The position numbers and the translations under genes are program-made. A stretch of 10,893 bases of DNA from Planctomycetaceae bacterium (GTDB lineage: Bacteria > Planctomycetota > Planctomycetia > Planctomycetales > Planctomycetaceae): contig DLVV01000176.1 in the NCBI GenBank assembly GCA_003445035.1, forward strand, positions 1 through 10,893. The letters are read 5' to 3'. The notes under the pieces are model-generated. The model did no database searches and was not told where the DNA came from. It saw only the letters and a list, made by a program, of their open reading frames with translations. Below, one piece after another: positions 1 through 7,265 of the stretch (position 1 is the stretch's first letter; every line of letters starts with the position of its first letter).

Positions 1-613
1 CCCATGAACCGGGTGCCACGATCAGCGAACCGGCCTGATAACGATCGCGGTCGGTGACCACCTCGATCGCATCTCCGTGGGATGTCCATTCGATGACGGT
101 TTCGCCGGTTTGCAGGACGGCTCCGTGACCCACGGCTCGTTGGATGTGTGCGGCGACGGCGTCCTCCACAAACAGGTACCCTCCGGCTTCTTCCCACACC
201 GCTTCGAAGTTGTCGGGAATGGCGAAGCCCGGGAAATCGGTGGCCAGGCGGCGGGTCGAGACGTCCTGGAGATCGAGTCCGTGCAATGCCGCGGCCTGGC
301 GGGTTCCGGAAACGGCCGGTCCCTCGGGGTGTCCGGCCAGCAGCAGTCCACAGCGGTCGATCAGCGGTTGGCCGCTGTCGGCTGCCAGTTCGTCCCAGAG
401 CCTGTACGCATCGAGCAGCAGCGGAACGTAGTCGGCGTGTTCGAAGTAGGCTTGCCGGATGACCCGGGTATGGCCGTGCGAACTGCCACGGTCATGGGCA
501 ATGCCGAACCGCTCGATGCCCAGCACGCTCGCCCCGCGGGACGCGACGTGGTCCAGCGCGGCACTGCCGAAACCACCGACTCCGATCACCACGCAGTCGA
601 ATTGCGTGCTCAC
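1..613 (-). CDS. FAD-dependent N-methyl amino acid oxidase (MTOX/sarcosine oxidase family), 3' end missing
   Basis: Family members oxidatively demethylate N-methyl amino acids (sarcosine, N-methyl-L-tryptophan) using FAD and O2, giving formaldehyde and H2O2. About 204 codons are visible; a full protein would be near 380-390. Residues 8-16 (VVIGVGGFG) form the Rossmann FAD-binding loop, and E34 (LGIERF) is the usual ribose-binding acid. Residues 43-53 (GSSHGHTRVIR) match the family signature; H46 and R50 align with H45 and R49 of monomeric sarcosine oxidase. A YVPLLLDAYRLWDEL stretch follows, also typical. The cysteine that binds flavin covalently lies beyond the left edge, so covalent attachment cannot be judged. 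The start is GTG at 613-611: it places STQFDCVVIG at the N-terminus as in relatives and overlaps the upstream propeller's TGA in a GTGA, suggesting translational coupling. The family call is firm; the substrate is open. Confidence 0.88.
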   Translation of the reverse strand, partial: MSTQFDCVVIGVGGFGSAALDHVASRGASVLGIERFGIAHDRGSSHGHTRVIRQAYFEHADYVPLLLDAYRLWDELAADSGQPLIDRCGLLLAGHPEGPAVSGTRQAAALHGLDLQDVSTRRLATDFPGFAIPDNFEAVWEEAGGYLFVEDAVAAHIQRAVGHGAVLQTGETVIEWTSHGDAIEVVTDRDRYQAGSLIVAPGSW

Positions 614-1917
614 TTGCCCGCTGCCAGGCTGACCCGGACCAGTTCCTTGTCGTTACGGGCGAAGACGCTCTTGAGCGCAAAGGCCGGGTGCGACCAGATG
701 GTCATCCGCCTCCGGACTTTTCGGGTCGGTTCGACCAGCTTCGCGCGGCTGATCTCCTGGTAGCCCTTGGGCGAGAGCTTGGCGATGATCAGGTCGCCCT
801 GCTCGTTGTGGATGAACTGGCGGTCCTCATGGGTCACCAGGAACGCGTTCCACCAGCGGTCCTTGCCGGTGGGCTTGATCGTTTCCCAGATCCGCTTGCC
901 GTTGCTGGCATCCAGGCACCGCAGGTGCCCGTAGCTGCAGATTCCGTAGATGTGGCTGCCGTTGAAGATCGGTGTCGTCATGATCGAGTGCAGCCCGTCG
1001 GTCTTGATCTCGCTGTCGCTTTTGCCCTTCCAGGCCACTTTCGCGTTGCGGCCGTCGGGGGAGACCTCGATCATCATCGGCCCGTTGTAGAACGCCGTGA
1101 CGAACAGCCGGTTGCCGAACTGGCGTGGGGTCGAGATGGTCAGCCCGACACGAACCGCGAACGGGACCTGCCAGATCAGCTTGCCGTTGGTCGGGTCGAG
1201 ACTGCTGATGGCGGTCGGGTGCCAGACAATCAACTGCCGGGTCTTGCCGAAGGTCATGATCACCGGTGGGCAGTAGCCGATCATCTCGTCCTCGAGGCTC
1301 CGCCACAATTCCTTGCCGGTCAGCTTGTCGAAGCTGACCACCAGCGAACCGTCGGTGCCGCCGACCAGCGTGATCAACTGCTGACCGTCGATCAGCGGCG
1401 AGGCGACCATGCCCCAGATCGGCAGCTTGGTGCCATAGTCGGCCACGAAGTTCTTTTTCCAGATCACCGAACCGTCGCTGACCTTCATGCAGAACATGTC
1501 CCCCATCGAACCGATTGTGTAGACCCGGTCCCGCTCGATGACAGGGGTCATGCGCGGTCCGGCCGGGTAGCTGATGCTGTAGCGGACCGGGTAAGTGCGG
1601 CTCCACAGGATCTTGCCGGTTTCGGCGTCGAGCGAATGGATCCGTTCGATCCGCTTGTTGCGGATGTAGTCGGTGATATAGACGCGTCCATCGGCGACGG
1701 CCGGTCCCGAGTAGCCTTCGCCCACCGGCGTCGACCACACCCGGGGCAGCAGGCCCTTGGTGGGCAGAGTCTTGACGATGCCTGTTTCACGCCAGACCAG
1801 GTCGCGATTCGGGCCGCCCCACTGGGGCCAGTCGTCGGCTGTCGCCGACGAGACAGCAGTGAGCCAAACGAGGACGGAAGCGAGCACCATGGTCAACGGG
1901 CGGACGAAGCTGGTCAT
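610..1917 (-). CDS. Exported PQQ-like beta-propeller protein
   Basis: A 435-residue secreted protein built from PQQ-like (quinoprotein-type) propeller blades. Residues 1-27 are a signal peptide: R6, a hydrophobic run about 8-22, and an ATA|DD cleavage site after A27. The mature part opens with DDWPQWGGPNRD, the opening typical of planctomycete PQQ-like proteins. Blade-ending repeats of the type D-x-x-(T/N)-G-K-x-x-W occur near 98-105 (DAETGKILW), 197-205, 241-249 and 336-344 (DASNGKRIW). I see no vicinal Cys pair or other cofactor signature of true PQQ dehydrogenases, so it is better called a structural or binding propeller than an enzyme. The ATG at 1917 is chosen because AGGAGA lies 8 bases before it and the signal peptide starts there; an in-frame ATG at 1950 and a longer open frame to 2187 have neither. 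Its stop overlaps the oxidase start. The role is unknown. Confidence 0.9.
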   Translation of the reverse strand: MTSFVRPLTMVLASVLVWLTAVSSATADDWPQWGGPNRDLVWRETGIVKTLPTKGLLPRVWSTPVGEGYSGPAVADGRVYITDYIRNKRIERIHSLDAETGKILWSRTYPVRYSISYPAGPRMTPVIERDRVYTIGSMGDMFCMKVSDGSVIWKKNFVADYGTKLPIWGMVASPLIDGQQLITLVGGTDGSLVVSFDKLTGKELWRSLEDEMIGYCPPVIMTFGKTRQLIVWHPTAISSLDPTNGKLIWQVPFAVRVGLTISTPRQFGNRLFVTAFYNGPMMIEVSPDGRNAKVAWKGKSDSEIKTDGLHSIMTTPIFNGSHIYGICSYGHLRCLDASNGKRIWETIKPTGKDRWWNAFLVTHEDRQFIHNEQGDLIIAKLSPKGYQEISRAKLVEPTRKVRRRMTIWSHPAFALKSVFARNDKELVRVSLAAGK

Positions 1918-1925
1918 CGAAAGAT

Positions 1926-1930
1926 CTCCT
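1926..1930 (-). promoter_or_regulatory. Shine-Dalgarno site of the PQQ-like propeller gene
   Basis: AGGAG reads on the minus strand, 8 bases before the ATG at 1917. It decides that start over the longer open frame reaching 2187 and the in-frame ATG at 1950. Confidence 0.75.
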
Positions 1931-2015
1931 GGATTCGAATGAGCCGCCATTCTGTCACCCCGACACTTGATTGGCCACCGGAGCGGCACTCGATGGCGGA
2001 CCGCACCGGCCGATC

Positions 2016-2023
2016 TGTATACT
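2016..2023 (+). promoter_or_regulatory. Possible -10 element in the divergent promoter region
   Basis: TATACT at 2018-2023 differs from the TATAAT consensus at one position and sits about 75 bases before the GTG of the PD40 gene. It contains the palindrome GTATAC (2017-2022), so the other strand reads TATACA at 2021-2016 and could serve the divergent PQQ-like gene. I found no convincing -35 box at 16-18 bases on either side, so this is a candidate only. Confidence 0.3.
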
Positions 2024-2029
2024 CGGAAT

Positions 2030-2050
2030 CCCACCGGCGCCGTCGGTGGG
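2030..2050 (+). other. Perfect 7-bp hairpin in the leader of the PD40 gene
   Basis: CCCACCG (2030-2036) and CGGTGGG (2044-2050) are exact inverted repeats around a 7-base loop. If the -10 at 2018-2023 is used, transcription would begin about base 2030, putting this hairpin at the very 5' end of the mRNA, where such structures often protect a transcript. There is no following T-run, so it does not look like an intrinsic terminator. The inverted repeat is seen directly; its role is inferred. Confidence 0.4.
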
Positions 2051-2083
2051 CCGAGTGGTTTTCGAGAGCGAGATGGACAGGCA

Positions 2084-2090
2084 AGAGGGG
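2084..2090 (+). promoter_or_regulatory. Shine-Dalgarno site of the PD40 gene
   Basis: AGAGGGG lies 8 bases before the GTG at 2099. It supports the GTG, where a signal peptide begins, over the longer open frame that starts at 1967 without a ribosome site and with a non-secretory N-terminus. Confidence 0.6.
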
Positions 2091-2098
2091 TTGGAACC

Positions 2099-3184
2099 GT
2101 GAGATCTCTGGTCCGGTTGTTGGTATTGGCTGCCCTGTTTGTTGTCACGTCGGAGGCCGGTGCCGCCGACAAGGCGGCCGCAGCCAAGAAGTCGGGGGCG
2201 GCGCTGGAAGCCCGCCACCTGGGGCAGATTCAGCGAGTGACCTTCGGGTTGCCCAGGGCCGGTGAAGGGTACTTCTCGCCCGACGGCAAGTGGGTCGTCT
2301 ACCAGGCCTATCCGGTCGGTTACCCCTTCTACCAGATCTACGTGCAGAAGCTGGGCGAGAAGACGACGCGGCGGGTCAGTCCCGGTCGCGGTCGCACGAC
2401 CTGCAGTTACTTCACCGTTGACGGCAAGAAGATCCTGTTCGCCTCCAGCCACACCGACCCGCGGATCGAACAGACCGAGCAGCAGGCGAGGGAACTGGCG
2501 GCCAAGGGCGGCCGTCGCCGGTACCAGTGGGATTTCGACAAGCACATGGACATCTACGTTTGTGACTTCAACGGCACCGGTCTGAAACGGCTGACCAACA
2601 CGCCCGGCTACGATGCCGAGGGGTCGTATTCGGCTGATGGCAAGCAGATCGTCTTCACCTCCAGCCGCGATGGCGACGCCGATCTCTACATCATGGACGC
2701 CGACGGAAAGAACGTGCGGCAGCTGGTCAACAACCCCGGCTATGACGGCGGCCCGTTCTTTTCGCCCGATGGCAACTGGGTGATCTACCGCAGCGATCGG
2801 CAGAAGGAGCACATGCTGCAGATCTTCGCCGTCAGCGTCGACGGCAAGCACGACATCCAGTTGACCAACAACCTGGGCACCGTCAACTGGGCTCCCTACT
2901 TTCACCCGTCGAGCCGGTACATCATCTGGACCCGTGCCGATTACTCGAAGGGGCCACGCGGGGCTCACTTCAACCTGTTCACGATGGACCTGAAGCTGGG
3001 CAAGACGACGGTCAAGGCCGGTGACGTCCGTCAGGTGACCTCCAACGCGGCCGCCGATGTGTTGCCGGTCTTCAGCCCCGACGGCAAGAAGCTGATGTGG
3101 ACCTCGGCCCGGTCCAAGGACAAGACCAGCCAGTTGTGGATCGCCGACTGGCTGCGCGGGACCGAGGCGGCGGCGGCCAAGTAG
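2099..3184 (+). CDS. Exported PD40/TolB-like beta-propeller protein
   Basis: A 361-residue exported protein made of WD40-like (PD40) repeats of the kind found in the C-terminal propeller of TolB. Residues 1-22 (MRSLVRLLVLAALFVV...) are a signal peptide with an AGA cleavage motif at 20-22. The repeat core F/Y-S-P-D-G-K-x-(hydrophobic)-x-(Y/F/W) appears six times: about 59-68, 105-114, 177-186, 221-230, 268-277 and 325-334. Two neighbouring blades share GYDAEG (170-175) and GYDGGP (214-219). No enzymatic motif and no TolB N-terminal domain is present, so it is TolB-like only in the propeller. Similar proteins are sometimes mislabelled TolR or biopolymer transporter. It is transcribed divergently from another exported propeller gene and ends 6 bases from the convergent pyk stop. 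A periplasmic binding or scaffold role is likely; the partner is unknown. Confidence 0.87.
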   Translation: MRSLVRLLVLAALFVVTSEAGAADKAAAAKKSGAALEARHLGQIQRVTFGLPRAGEGYFSPDGKWVVYQAYPVGYPFYQIYVQKLGEKTTRRVSPGRGRTTCSYFTVDGKKILFASSHTDPRIEQTEQQARELAAKGGRRRYQWDFDKHMDIYVCDFNGTGLKRLTNTPGYDAEGSYSADGKQIVFTSSRDGDADLYIMDADGKNVRQLVNNPGYDGGPFFSPDGNWVIYRSDRQKEHMLQIFAVSVDGKHDIQLTNNLGTVNWAPYFHPSSRYIIWTRADYSKGPRGAHFNLFTMDLKLGKTTVKAGDVRQVTSNAAADVLPVFSPDGKKLMWTSARSKDKTSQLWIADWLRGTEAAAAK

Positions 3185-3188
3185 GCCG
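3174..3188. terminator. Short GC hairpin at the junction of the convergent genes
   Basis: CGGCC (3174-3178), loop AAGTA, GGCCG (3184-3188) form a 5-bp stem that includes the PD40 stop codon in its loop, just before the pyk stop at 3191. It has no T-run and is short, so it is a weak terminator candidate. It is listed because only 6 bases separate the two coding ends. Confidence 0.2.
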
Positions 3189-3190
3189 GT

Positions 3191-4660
3191 TCAGTCGCCG
3201 GGCGGGACAGAGTGGACCATGACCAGGTCGTGGCCGGCCGCTGACCAGTTCGAGCTGCCGACCAGCAGGAGCCTCTGTCCGGCTTCGAGCACGCCCAGTG
3301 CCCGTCCCCAGCGGCAGACCTCGTCGAGCAGTCGACGGGGGCTGGTGTCAGTCTGGATCGACATGATCGAGCGGACGCCCCAGTAGAGGTTCATTCGTCG
3401 GGCGGCGGCCGTCGAATCCGAGAGGGCCAGCACCGGGACAGGACTGCGTTCCTTGGAGACGGCCAGGGCGGTTCGCCCGCTGACGGTGGGGATCACCAAC
3501 AGGCTGGCATCGAGCTGTTCGGCAATGATGACGGCTCCCACGGTGACCGCCTCGGTGACCTCCAACGCCCGCGCCCGCGTGTCGGGCTCGAACAGCCGTG
3601 GCGTTTTGCCGTCGACGGTTCGCTCGGCCTCGCAGACGATCCGGCTCATCATCGAGACCGCCGCCGTCGGGTTCTCGCCGATGGCGGTTTCTCCCGAGAG
3701 CATCACGGCGTCGGTGCCGTCGAGCGTGGCGTTGGCGACATCGCTGGCCTCGGCACGGGTCGGGAATTCGCTGGTGGTCATGCTGTCGAGCATCTGGGTG
3801 GCGGTGATCACCGGCACGCGGTGGGCGTTGGCCATGCGGATGATCCGTTTCTGCAGGATCGGCACGGTCGCCAGGTCCACTTCGACGCCCAGGTCGCCGC
3901 GAGCCACCATCACCGCGTCGGTGATATCGATGATCGCCTCGAGGTCATCAATCGCTTCGCTTTTCTCGATCTTGGCCACGATATGTGGCGCGTGGTCACC
4001 CGGGTGAGCAGCGATCAGTTCGCGGAGTTGTCGGATATCGTCGCTGTTGCGGACGAAACTCAGGCCGACGAAGTCGACATGACGATCGAGTGCCCAGCCC
4101 AGGTCCTCGCGGTCCTTCTCTGTCACGCTCGGGGTGCTCAGGGACACGCCGGGCAGGTTGACGCCCTGGCGACTTCGCAGCGTTCCCGGTCTCAGCACCC
4201 GGCAGATCACCTGGTCGTCTTTCTCGGCCGTCACCACCAGTTCCACGATACCGTCGGCCAGCAGGATCCGGTCGCCGGGTGCGACGTCGTCGATCAGGTT
4301 CTCATAGGTGCAGGTCAACTCCTGGGAGGCATCGGCAATCTCGCCTCTCACGAAGACCACCGTGGCCCCCTCCTGACACAACAACTGGCCGCCGGGGATC
4401 TCGCCCAGCCGGATCTTGGGCCCGGCCAGATCGCCGAGCACTCCGATGGGACGTTGGAGTTCTTCTTCGACCTCACGGATCGACGCCAGGACGCCATCCA
4501 GCCAGTCGTAAGTGCCGTGCGCGAAGTTGAGTCGGAACACGTCGACCCCGGCCAGCACCAGGTCACGGAGGGCCGATCGTTCGGAGCAGGCCGGGCCGAC
4601 CGTGGCGATGATCTTGGTTTTGACCAGCGGCGGTTCGATGTTCTGGGTGTCTGTGGCCAT
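3191..4660 (-). CDS. pyk: Pyruvate kinase
   Basis: This enzyme transfers phosphate from phosphoenolpyruvate to ADP in the last step of glycolysis. The protein has 489 residues; the family is usually 470-500. The N-terminus KTKIIATVGPACS (14-26) and the barrel motifs are complete: R43 and N45 (VFRLNFAHG), DLAGPKIR (77-84), KGVNLPG-like RQGVNLPG (164-171), VDFVGLSFVR (195-204), catalytic K230 with metal ligand E232 (VAKIEKSEAI), metal ligand D256 (MVARGDLGVE), T288 (TATQML) and LSGETA (321-326). The C-terminal allosteric domain begins about 365. Two sites are notable: the position of rabbit Glu117 is K82, and the K+ ligand Ser77 is A47, both pointing to K+ independence. The start is ATG 4660, which begins like known homologues; an upstream in-frame ATG at 4759 would overlap the preceding gene. 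No clear Shine-Dalgarno is seen. It lies 61 bases after the cyclodeaminase-family gene. Confidence 0.97.
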   Translation of the reverse strand: MATDTQNIEPPLVKTKIIATVGPACSERSALRDLVLAGVDVFRLNFAHGTYDWLDGVLASIREVEEELQRPIGVLGDLAGPKIRLGEIPGGQLLCQEGATVVFVRGEIADASQELTCTYENLIDDVAPGDRILLADGIVELVVTAEKDDQVICRVLRPGTLRSRQGVNLPGVSLSTPSVTEKDREDLGWALDRHVDFVGLSFVRNSDDIRQLRELIAAHPGDHAPHIVAKIEKSEAIDDLEAIIDITDAVMVARGDLGVEVDLATVPILQKRIIRMANAHRVPVITATQMLDSMTTSEFPTRAEASDVANATLDGTDAVMLSGETAIGENPTAAVSMMSRIVCEAERTVDGKTPRLFEPDTRARALEVTEAVTVGAVIIAEQLDASLLVIPTVSGRTALAVSKERSPVPVLALSDSTAAARRMNLYWGVRSIMSIQTDTSPRRLLDEVCRWGRALGVLEAGQRLLLVGSSNWSAAGHDLVMVHSVPPGD

Positions 4661-4706
4661 GGGCAGGGATTCGAGGTGTGGAGAAAGGGTTGGTCGATCT
4701 CTGGGG

Positions 4707-4735
4707 ATTACACAGTGTCGATCAGTCGACGTCGA
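4707..4735 (-). promoter_or_regulatory. Possible internal promoter before pyk
   Basis: On the minus strand TCGACG (4735-4730; 4 of 6 matches to TTGACA) and TGTAAT (4712-4707; 5 of 6 to TATAAT) are separated by 17 bases. A transcript would start about 4700, some 40 bases before the pyk ATG. This could let pyk be expressed apart from the genes upstream. In GC-rich DNA such matches arise by chance, and planctomycete promoter rules are not well fixed. Confidence 0.3.
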
Positions 4736-5687
4736 GCGGAATACGTTGCCCGACGCCACGTTCGCCAGCTCGTGTGATCAGTTCAGCGGCCATGGCCACG
4801 TCTTCCACGGCCAGGCCGACCGACTTGAAGACGGTTCGCTGCGTGTCGCCGGTCCGGCCGGGGCGGGTCCCGGCAACGATGTCGGCCAGTTCGATCGCGT
4901 CTTCCCATTTCCAGCCACCGGCTTCGGACGCGGCGGCCAATTCGCCGGCTTCGATCCGGCACTGGTCGATTCGGTCGCAGACCACCAGATCGGCTGATGC
5001 GATCGATTCGACATCCGACTCGGCCTTCGACAGGTGGTTGGACCCGATGATGTTCAGGTGCGATCCGGGCATCAGCAGTTGTCCCTCGAAAAGTGGGGCC
5101 TTCGAGGTGGTTGCGGTCGAGACGATATCGGCCCCGTCGACGGCGGCCTCGGCCGAGTCGACGGCCTGGACGTCAAGTTGCAGTCGCTGGCTCATCGCCT
5201 CGGCAAACCCTCGGCGTCGTTCCGGATCCCGCGAGTGGACCCGGACCGCCTCGAGTGGCCGAACGCTGGCAACCGCTTCCAACTGGCTCTCGGCCTGCCA
5301 GCCGGTCCCCAGCAGTCCCAGCACGTTGGCGTCCGGTCGAGCCAGGTGCCGTGTGGCCACGCCGCTGGCGGCCCCGGTTCTCAATTGCCCGAGCCGATTG
5401 GCCTGGATCAGTGCCAGCATGCGTCCGGAGTCGAGTTCGTAGGCGGCGACGTGGAAGCGGGCGCCCTGCGAGGTCGTGGTGTAGTTCTTCCAGCCGGCCA
5501 GCCCGAGATATTCGGCGGTGGCTGACATCGAGTGCAGCAGGAATCCCGGTGCCTTGGCGCGGGCACGGGGGACGTTGATGGCCGATCCGTCGGCGACCGC
5601 CACGAAGGCCCGCTCGACCGCCTCGATCGATGCCGACATGTCGATCAGGGATTCGACGTCGGATTCGGTCAGGAACAGGACAGACAT
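4722..5687 (-). CDS. Ornithine cyclodeaminase / mu-crystallin family NAD(P)-dependent protein
   Basis: A 321-residue member of the OCD/mu-crystallin family, which includes ornithine cyclodeaminase, some alanine dehydrogenases, ketimine reductases and opine-like enzymes. K67 (LAGWKNYTT) is the conserved substrate-side lysine; R103 with TGAASG ([12 protein letters not shown], 101-112) is the family core; GLLGTGWQA (124-132) is the dinucleotide loop of the Rossmann domain; [14 protein letters not shown] (285-298) is the conserved C-terminal motif. The catalytic Asp of true ornithine cyclodeaminase (D228 in the P. putida enzyme) falls in [11 protein letters not shown] (215-225), where N217 stands instead, so proline formation from ornithine is unlikely; a dehydrogenase or imine reductase is more probable. 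The ATG at 5687 gives the usual MxxLFLTExDV start; the open frame to 5720 would overlap xylB. The gap after xylB is 13 bases, suggesting one operon. Confidence 0.9.
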   Translation of the reverse strand: MSVLFLTESDVESLIDMSASIEAVERAFVAVADGSAINVPRARAKAPGFLLHSMSATAEYLGLAGWKNYTTTSQGARFHVAAYELDSGRMLALIQANRLGQLRTGAASGVATRHLARPDANVLGLLGTGWQAESQLEAVASVRPLEAVRVHSRDPERRRGFAEAMSQRLQLDVQAVDSAEAAVDGADIVSTATTSKAPLFEGQLLMPGSHLNIIGSNHLSKAESDVESIASADLVVCDRIDQCRIEAGELAAASEAGGWKWEDAIELADIVAGTRPGRTGDTQRTVFKSVGLAVEDVAMAAELITRAGERGVGQRIPLDVD

Positions 5688-5700
5688 GCGGGCACCGGCT

Positions 5701-7233
5701 TCAATCCACCAACTTGGCAATCCGTGCGTAGTCGTCTTTCAGTGACTGGTAGAGCTGTCCGTACTGAGGGTAGACGCGGTTGTACTGTCGACGTGTGGGC
5801 TGGTGGACCGGTGTCGAATCGACCACCCGGATCGTGGCGTTGCAGGCCTCGACGACGTCTTTGTAGGCCCCGGTTCCGGCAGCAGCCAGCAACGCCACTC
5901 CGTAGGCCGGACCCTCTTCGGCGTTGATGGTCACCACCTTGTTGCCGTAGATGTCGGCCTGCATCTGACGCCAGAACGGGCTGCGAGCTCCGCCGCCGGA
6001 AACCCGGATCTCGCGGACCGGGATGTTCATCCCCTTGATGATCTCCAGGCAGTCTCGCATCGCGTAGGTGGCCCCTTCGATGACACTGCGGACCAGGTGC
6101 GGGCGTCCGTGGCGGAGGCTGAGACCGACCCACGCTCCGCGGGCATGCGGGTCGGCGTGTGGCGTGCGTTCACCGGTCAGGTACGGCAGAAAGTACAGCC
6201 CCTCGGATCCGGCGGGGGCCTGGGCTGCCTCGGCCGTCAACAACTCGTAGGGGTCCACCTTCTTCCGCCGGGCTGCCGTCACCGCGGCTTCACCCAGTTG
6301 GTTGCGGTACCACTGCAGGCTGCCTCCGGCTGAGAGCACCACGCCCATGACGTGCCACTGGCCGCGGACGGCGTGGCAGAAGGTATGGACCCGTCCCAGC
6401 GGGTCGGTCTCGATCCCCTCGCTGTGGGCGAACACCACGCCGCTGGTGCCCATCGTGGCCGAAATGACACCACGGCGGACGATGCCGTTGCCGACAGCGC
6501 CGGCCGCCTGGTCCCCTCCGCCGCCGACCACCGGCACCCCCTCGGGCAGTCCCAGTTTCTTGGCAGAGGACTTCGACAGCGTGCCGCTGACATCCTCGGA
6601 CTCGTACACCGCCGGCAGCAGATCGGGGTCGAGTTCAAGCTGTTCCAGTAGTCGCCGACTCCACTTTCGCCGCTTCACGTCCAGCAGCAGTGTTCCCGAC
6701 GCGTCGCTGACCTCGGTGGCGAACTCGCCGGTCAGCCGGAAGCGGACGTAGTCCTTGGGCAGCAGCACCTGGCGGGTCCGATCGAATCGCCGGGGCTCGT
6801 TGTTACGGAGCCAGAGGATCTTCGGGGCGGTGAAGCCGGTCAGGGCCGGGTTGGCCACCATCTGGATCAGCTTGCGTCGGCCGCCGGCCCGGCGTTCAAT
6901 CTCGTCGCATTCGGCGGCGGTTCGCTGGTCATTCCACAGCAGGGCGGGCCGGATGACCTGGTGGTTTTTGTCCAGGAACACGCTGCCATGCATCTGGCCC
7001 GAGAGTCCGATCCCGGCGACCGAGGCCGGCTTGATCTTCCCGTCCCTCAGGACCTTTCTCACGCTACGGGCCGACGCCTGCCACCAGTCCTCAGGGTTCT
7101 GTTCGGACCACCCCGGTCGCGGGCTCGACAGGGGGTATTCGAATGTGGCACTGGCCACGATCCGACCGGTCTCACGGATCGCCAGTGTCTTGGTGCCACT
7201 GGTGCCGATGTCGATGCCCAGGTAGATGCTCAT
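5701..7233 (-). CDS. xylB: Xylulokinase (FGGY carbohydrate kinase)
   Basis: This kinase phosphorylates D-xylulose to xylulose 5-phosphate with ATP; the E. coli enzyme also accepts 1-deoxy-D-xylulose. It has 510 residues, slightly longer than E. coli XylB (484). Visible motifs match XylB closely: [10 protein letters not shown] (6-15, phosphate loop), [10 protein letters not shown] (42-51), GQMHG (79-83, sugar site), LLWNDQR (98-104), [10 protein letters not shown] (133-142), LLPKDY (157-162), D241 in [12 protein letters not shown] as catalytic base, ATMGTSG (ATP site), the [11 protein letters not shown] loop and [16 protein letters not shown] (adenine side). The ATG at 7233 has CGGAGC upstream (GGAG at 7244-7241, 7 bases away). 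It starts 32 bases after ispG ends and is followed after 13 bases by the cyclodeaminase-family gene. No xylose isomerase or transporter is nearby, so a xylose-degradation role is not supported by context. Confidence 0.95.
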   Translation of the reverse strand: MSIYLGIDIGTSGTKTLAIRETGRIVASATFEYPLSSPRPGWSEQNPEDWWQASARSVRKVLRDGKIKPASVAGIGLSGQMHGSVFLDKNHQVIRPALLWNDQRTAAECDEIERRAGGRRKLIQMVANPALTGFTAPKILWLRNNEPRRFDRTRQVLLPKDYVRFRLTGEFATEVSDASGTLLLDVKRRKWSRRLLEQLELDPDLLPAVYESEDVSGTLSKSSAKKLGLPEGVPVVGGGGDQAAGAVGNGIVRRGVISATMGTSGVVFAHSEGIETDPLGRVHTFCHAVRGQWHVMGVVLSAGGSLQWYRNQLGEAAVTAARRKKVDPYELLTAEAAQAPAGSEGLYFLPYLTGERTPHADPHARGAWVGLSLRHGRPHLVRSVIEGATYAMRDCLEIIKGMNIPVREIRVSGGGARSPFWRQMQADIYGNKVVTINAEEGPAYGVALLAAAGTGAYKDVVEACNATIRVVDSTPVHQPTRRQYNRVYPQYGQLYQSLKDDYARIAKLVD

Positions 7234-7265
7234 CGCGATGCTCCGTCAGGCATATCTCCAGCCGG

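Noticed and set aside
77..763. 228-residue plus-strand frame at the left edge
   Set aside because: The minus strand carries a well-matched MTOX-family oxidase N-terminus here; the plus frame spans the ends of two minus-strand genes.
610..1917. True PQQ-dependent dehydrogenase
   Set aside because: No vicinal cysteines, heme motif (CxxCH) or other cofactor-site signature seen, and at 435 residues it is much shorter than such enzymes.
688..2265. 525-residue open frame on the plus strand opposite the PQQ-like gene
   Set aside because: It is antisense to a clear signal-peptide propeller gene and then runs into the PD40 gene in another frame. Its composition (rich in R, D, V, G, H; no recognisable motif) is typical of antisense frames in GC-rich DNA.
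1955..2968. 337-residue open frame on the minus strand opposite the PD40 gene
   Set aside because: Shadow of the PD40 propeller; no motif, no ribosome site, and it would cover the divergent promoter region.
4661..4759. N-terminal extension of pyruvate kinase from the ATG at 4759
   Set aside because: The extra 33 residues are unlike any pyruvate kinase N-terminus and would overlap the preceding gene by 38 bases.
3821..4777. 318-residue plus-strand frame opposite pyk
   Set aside because: Pyruvate kinase on the minus strand has every catalytic motif intact; the plus frame is compositional only.
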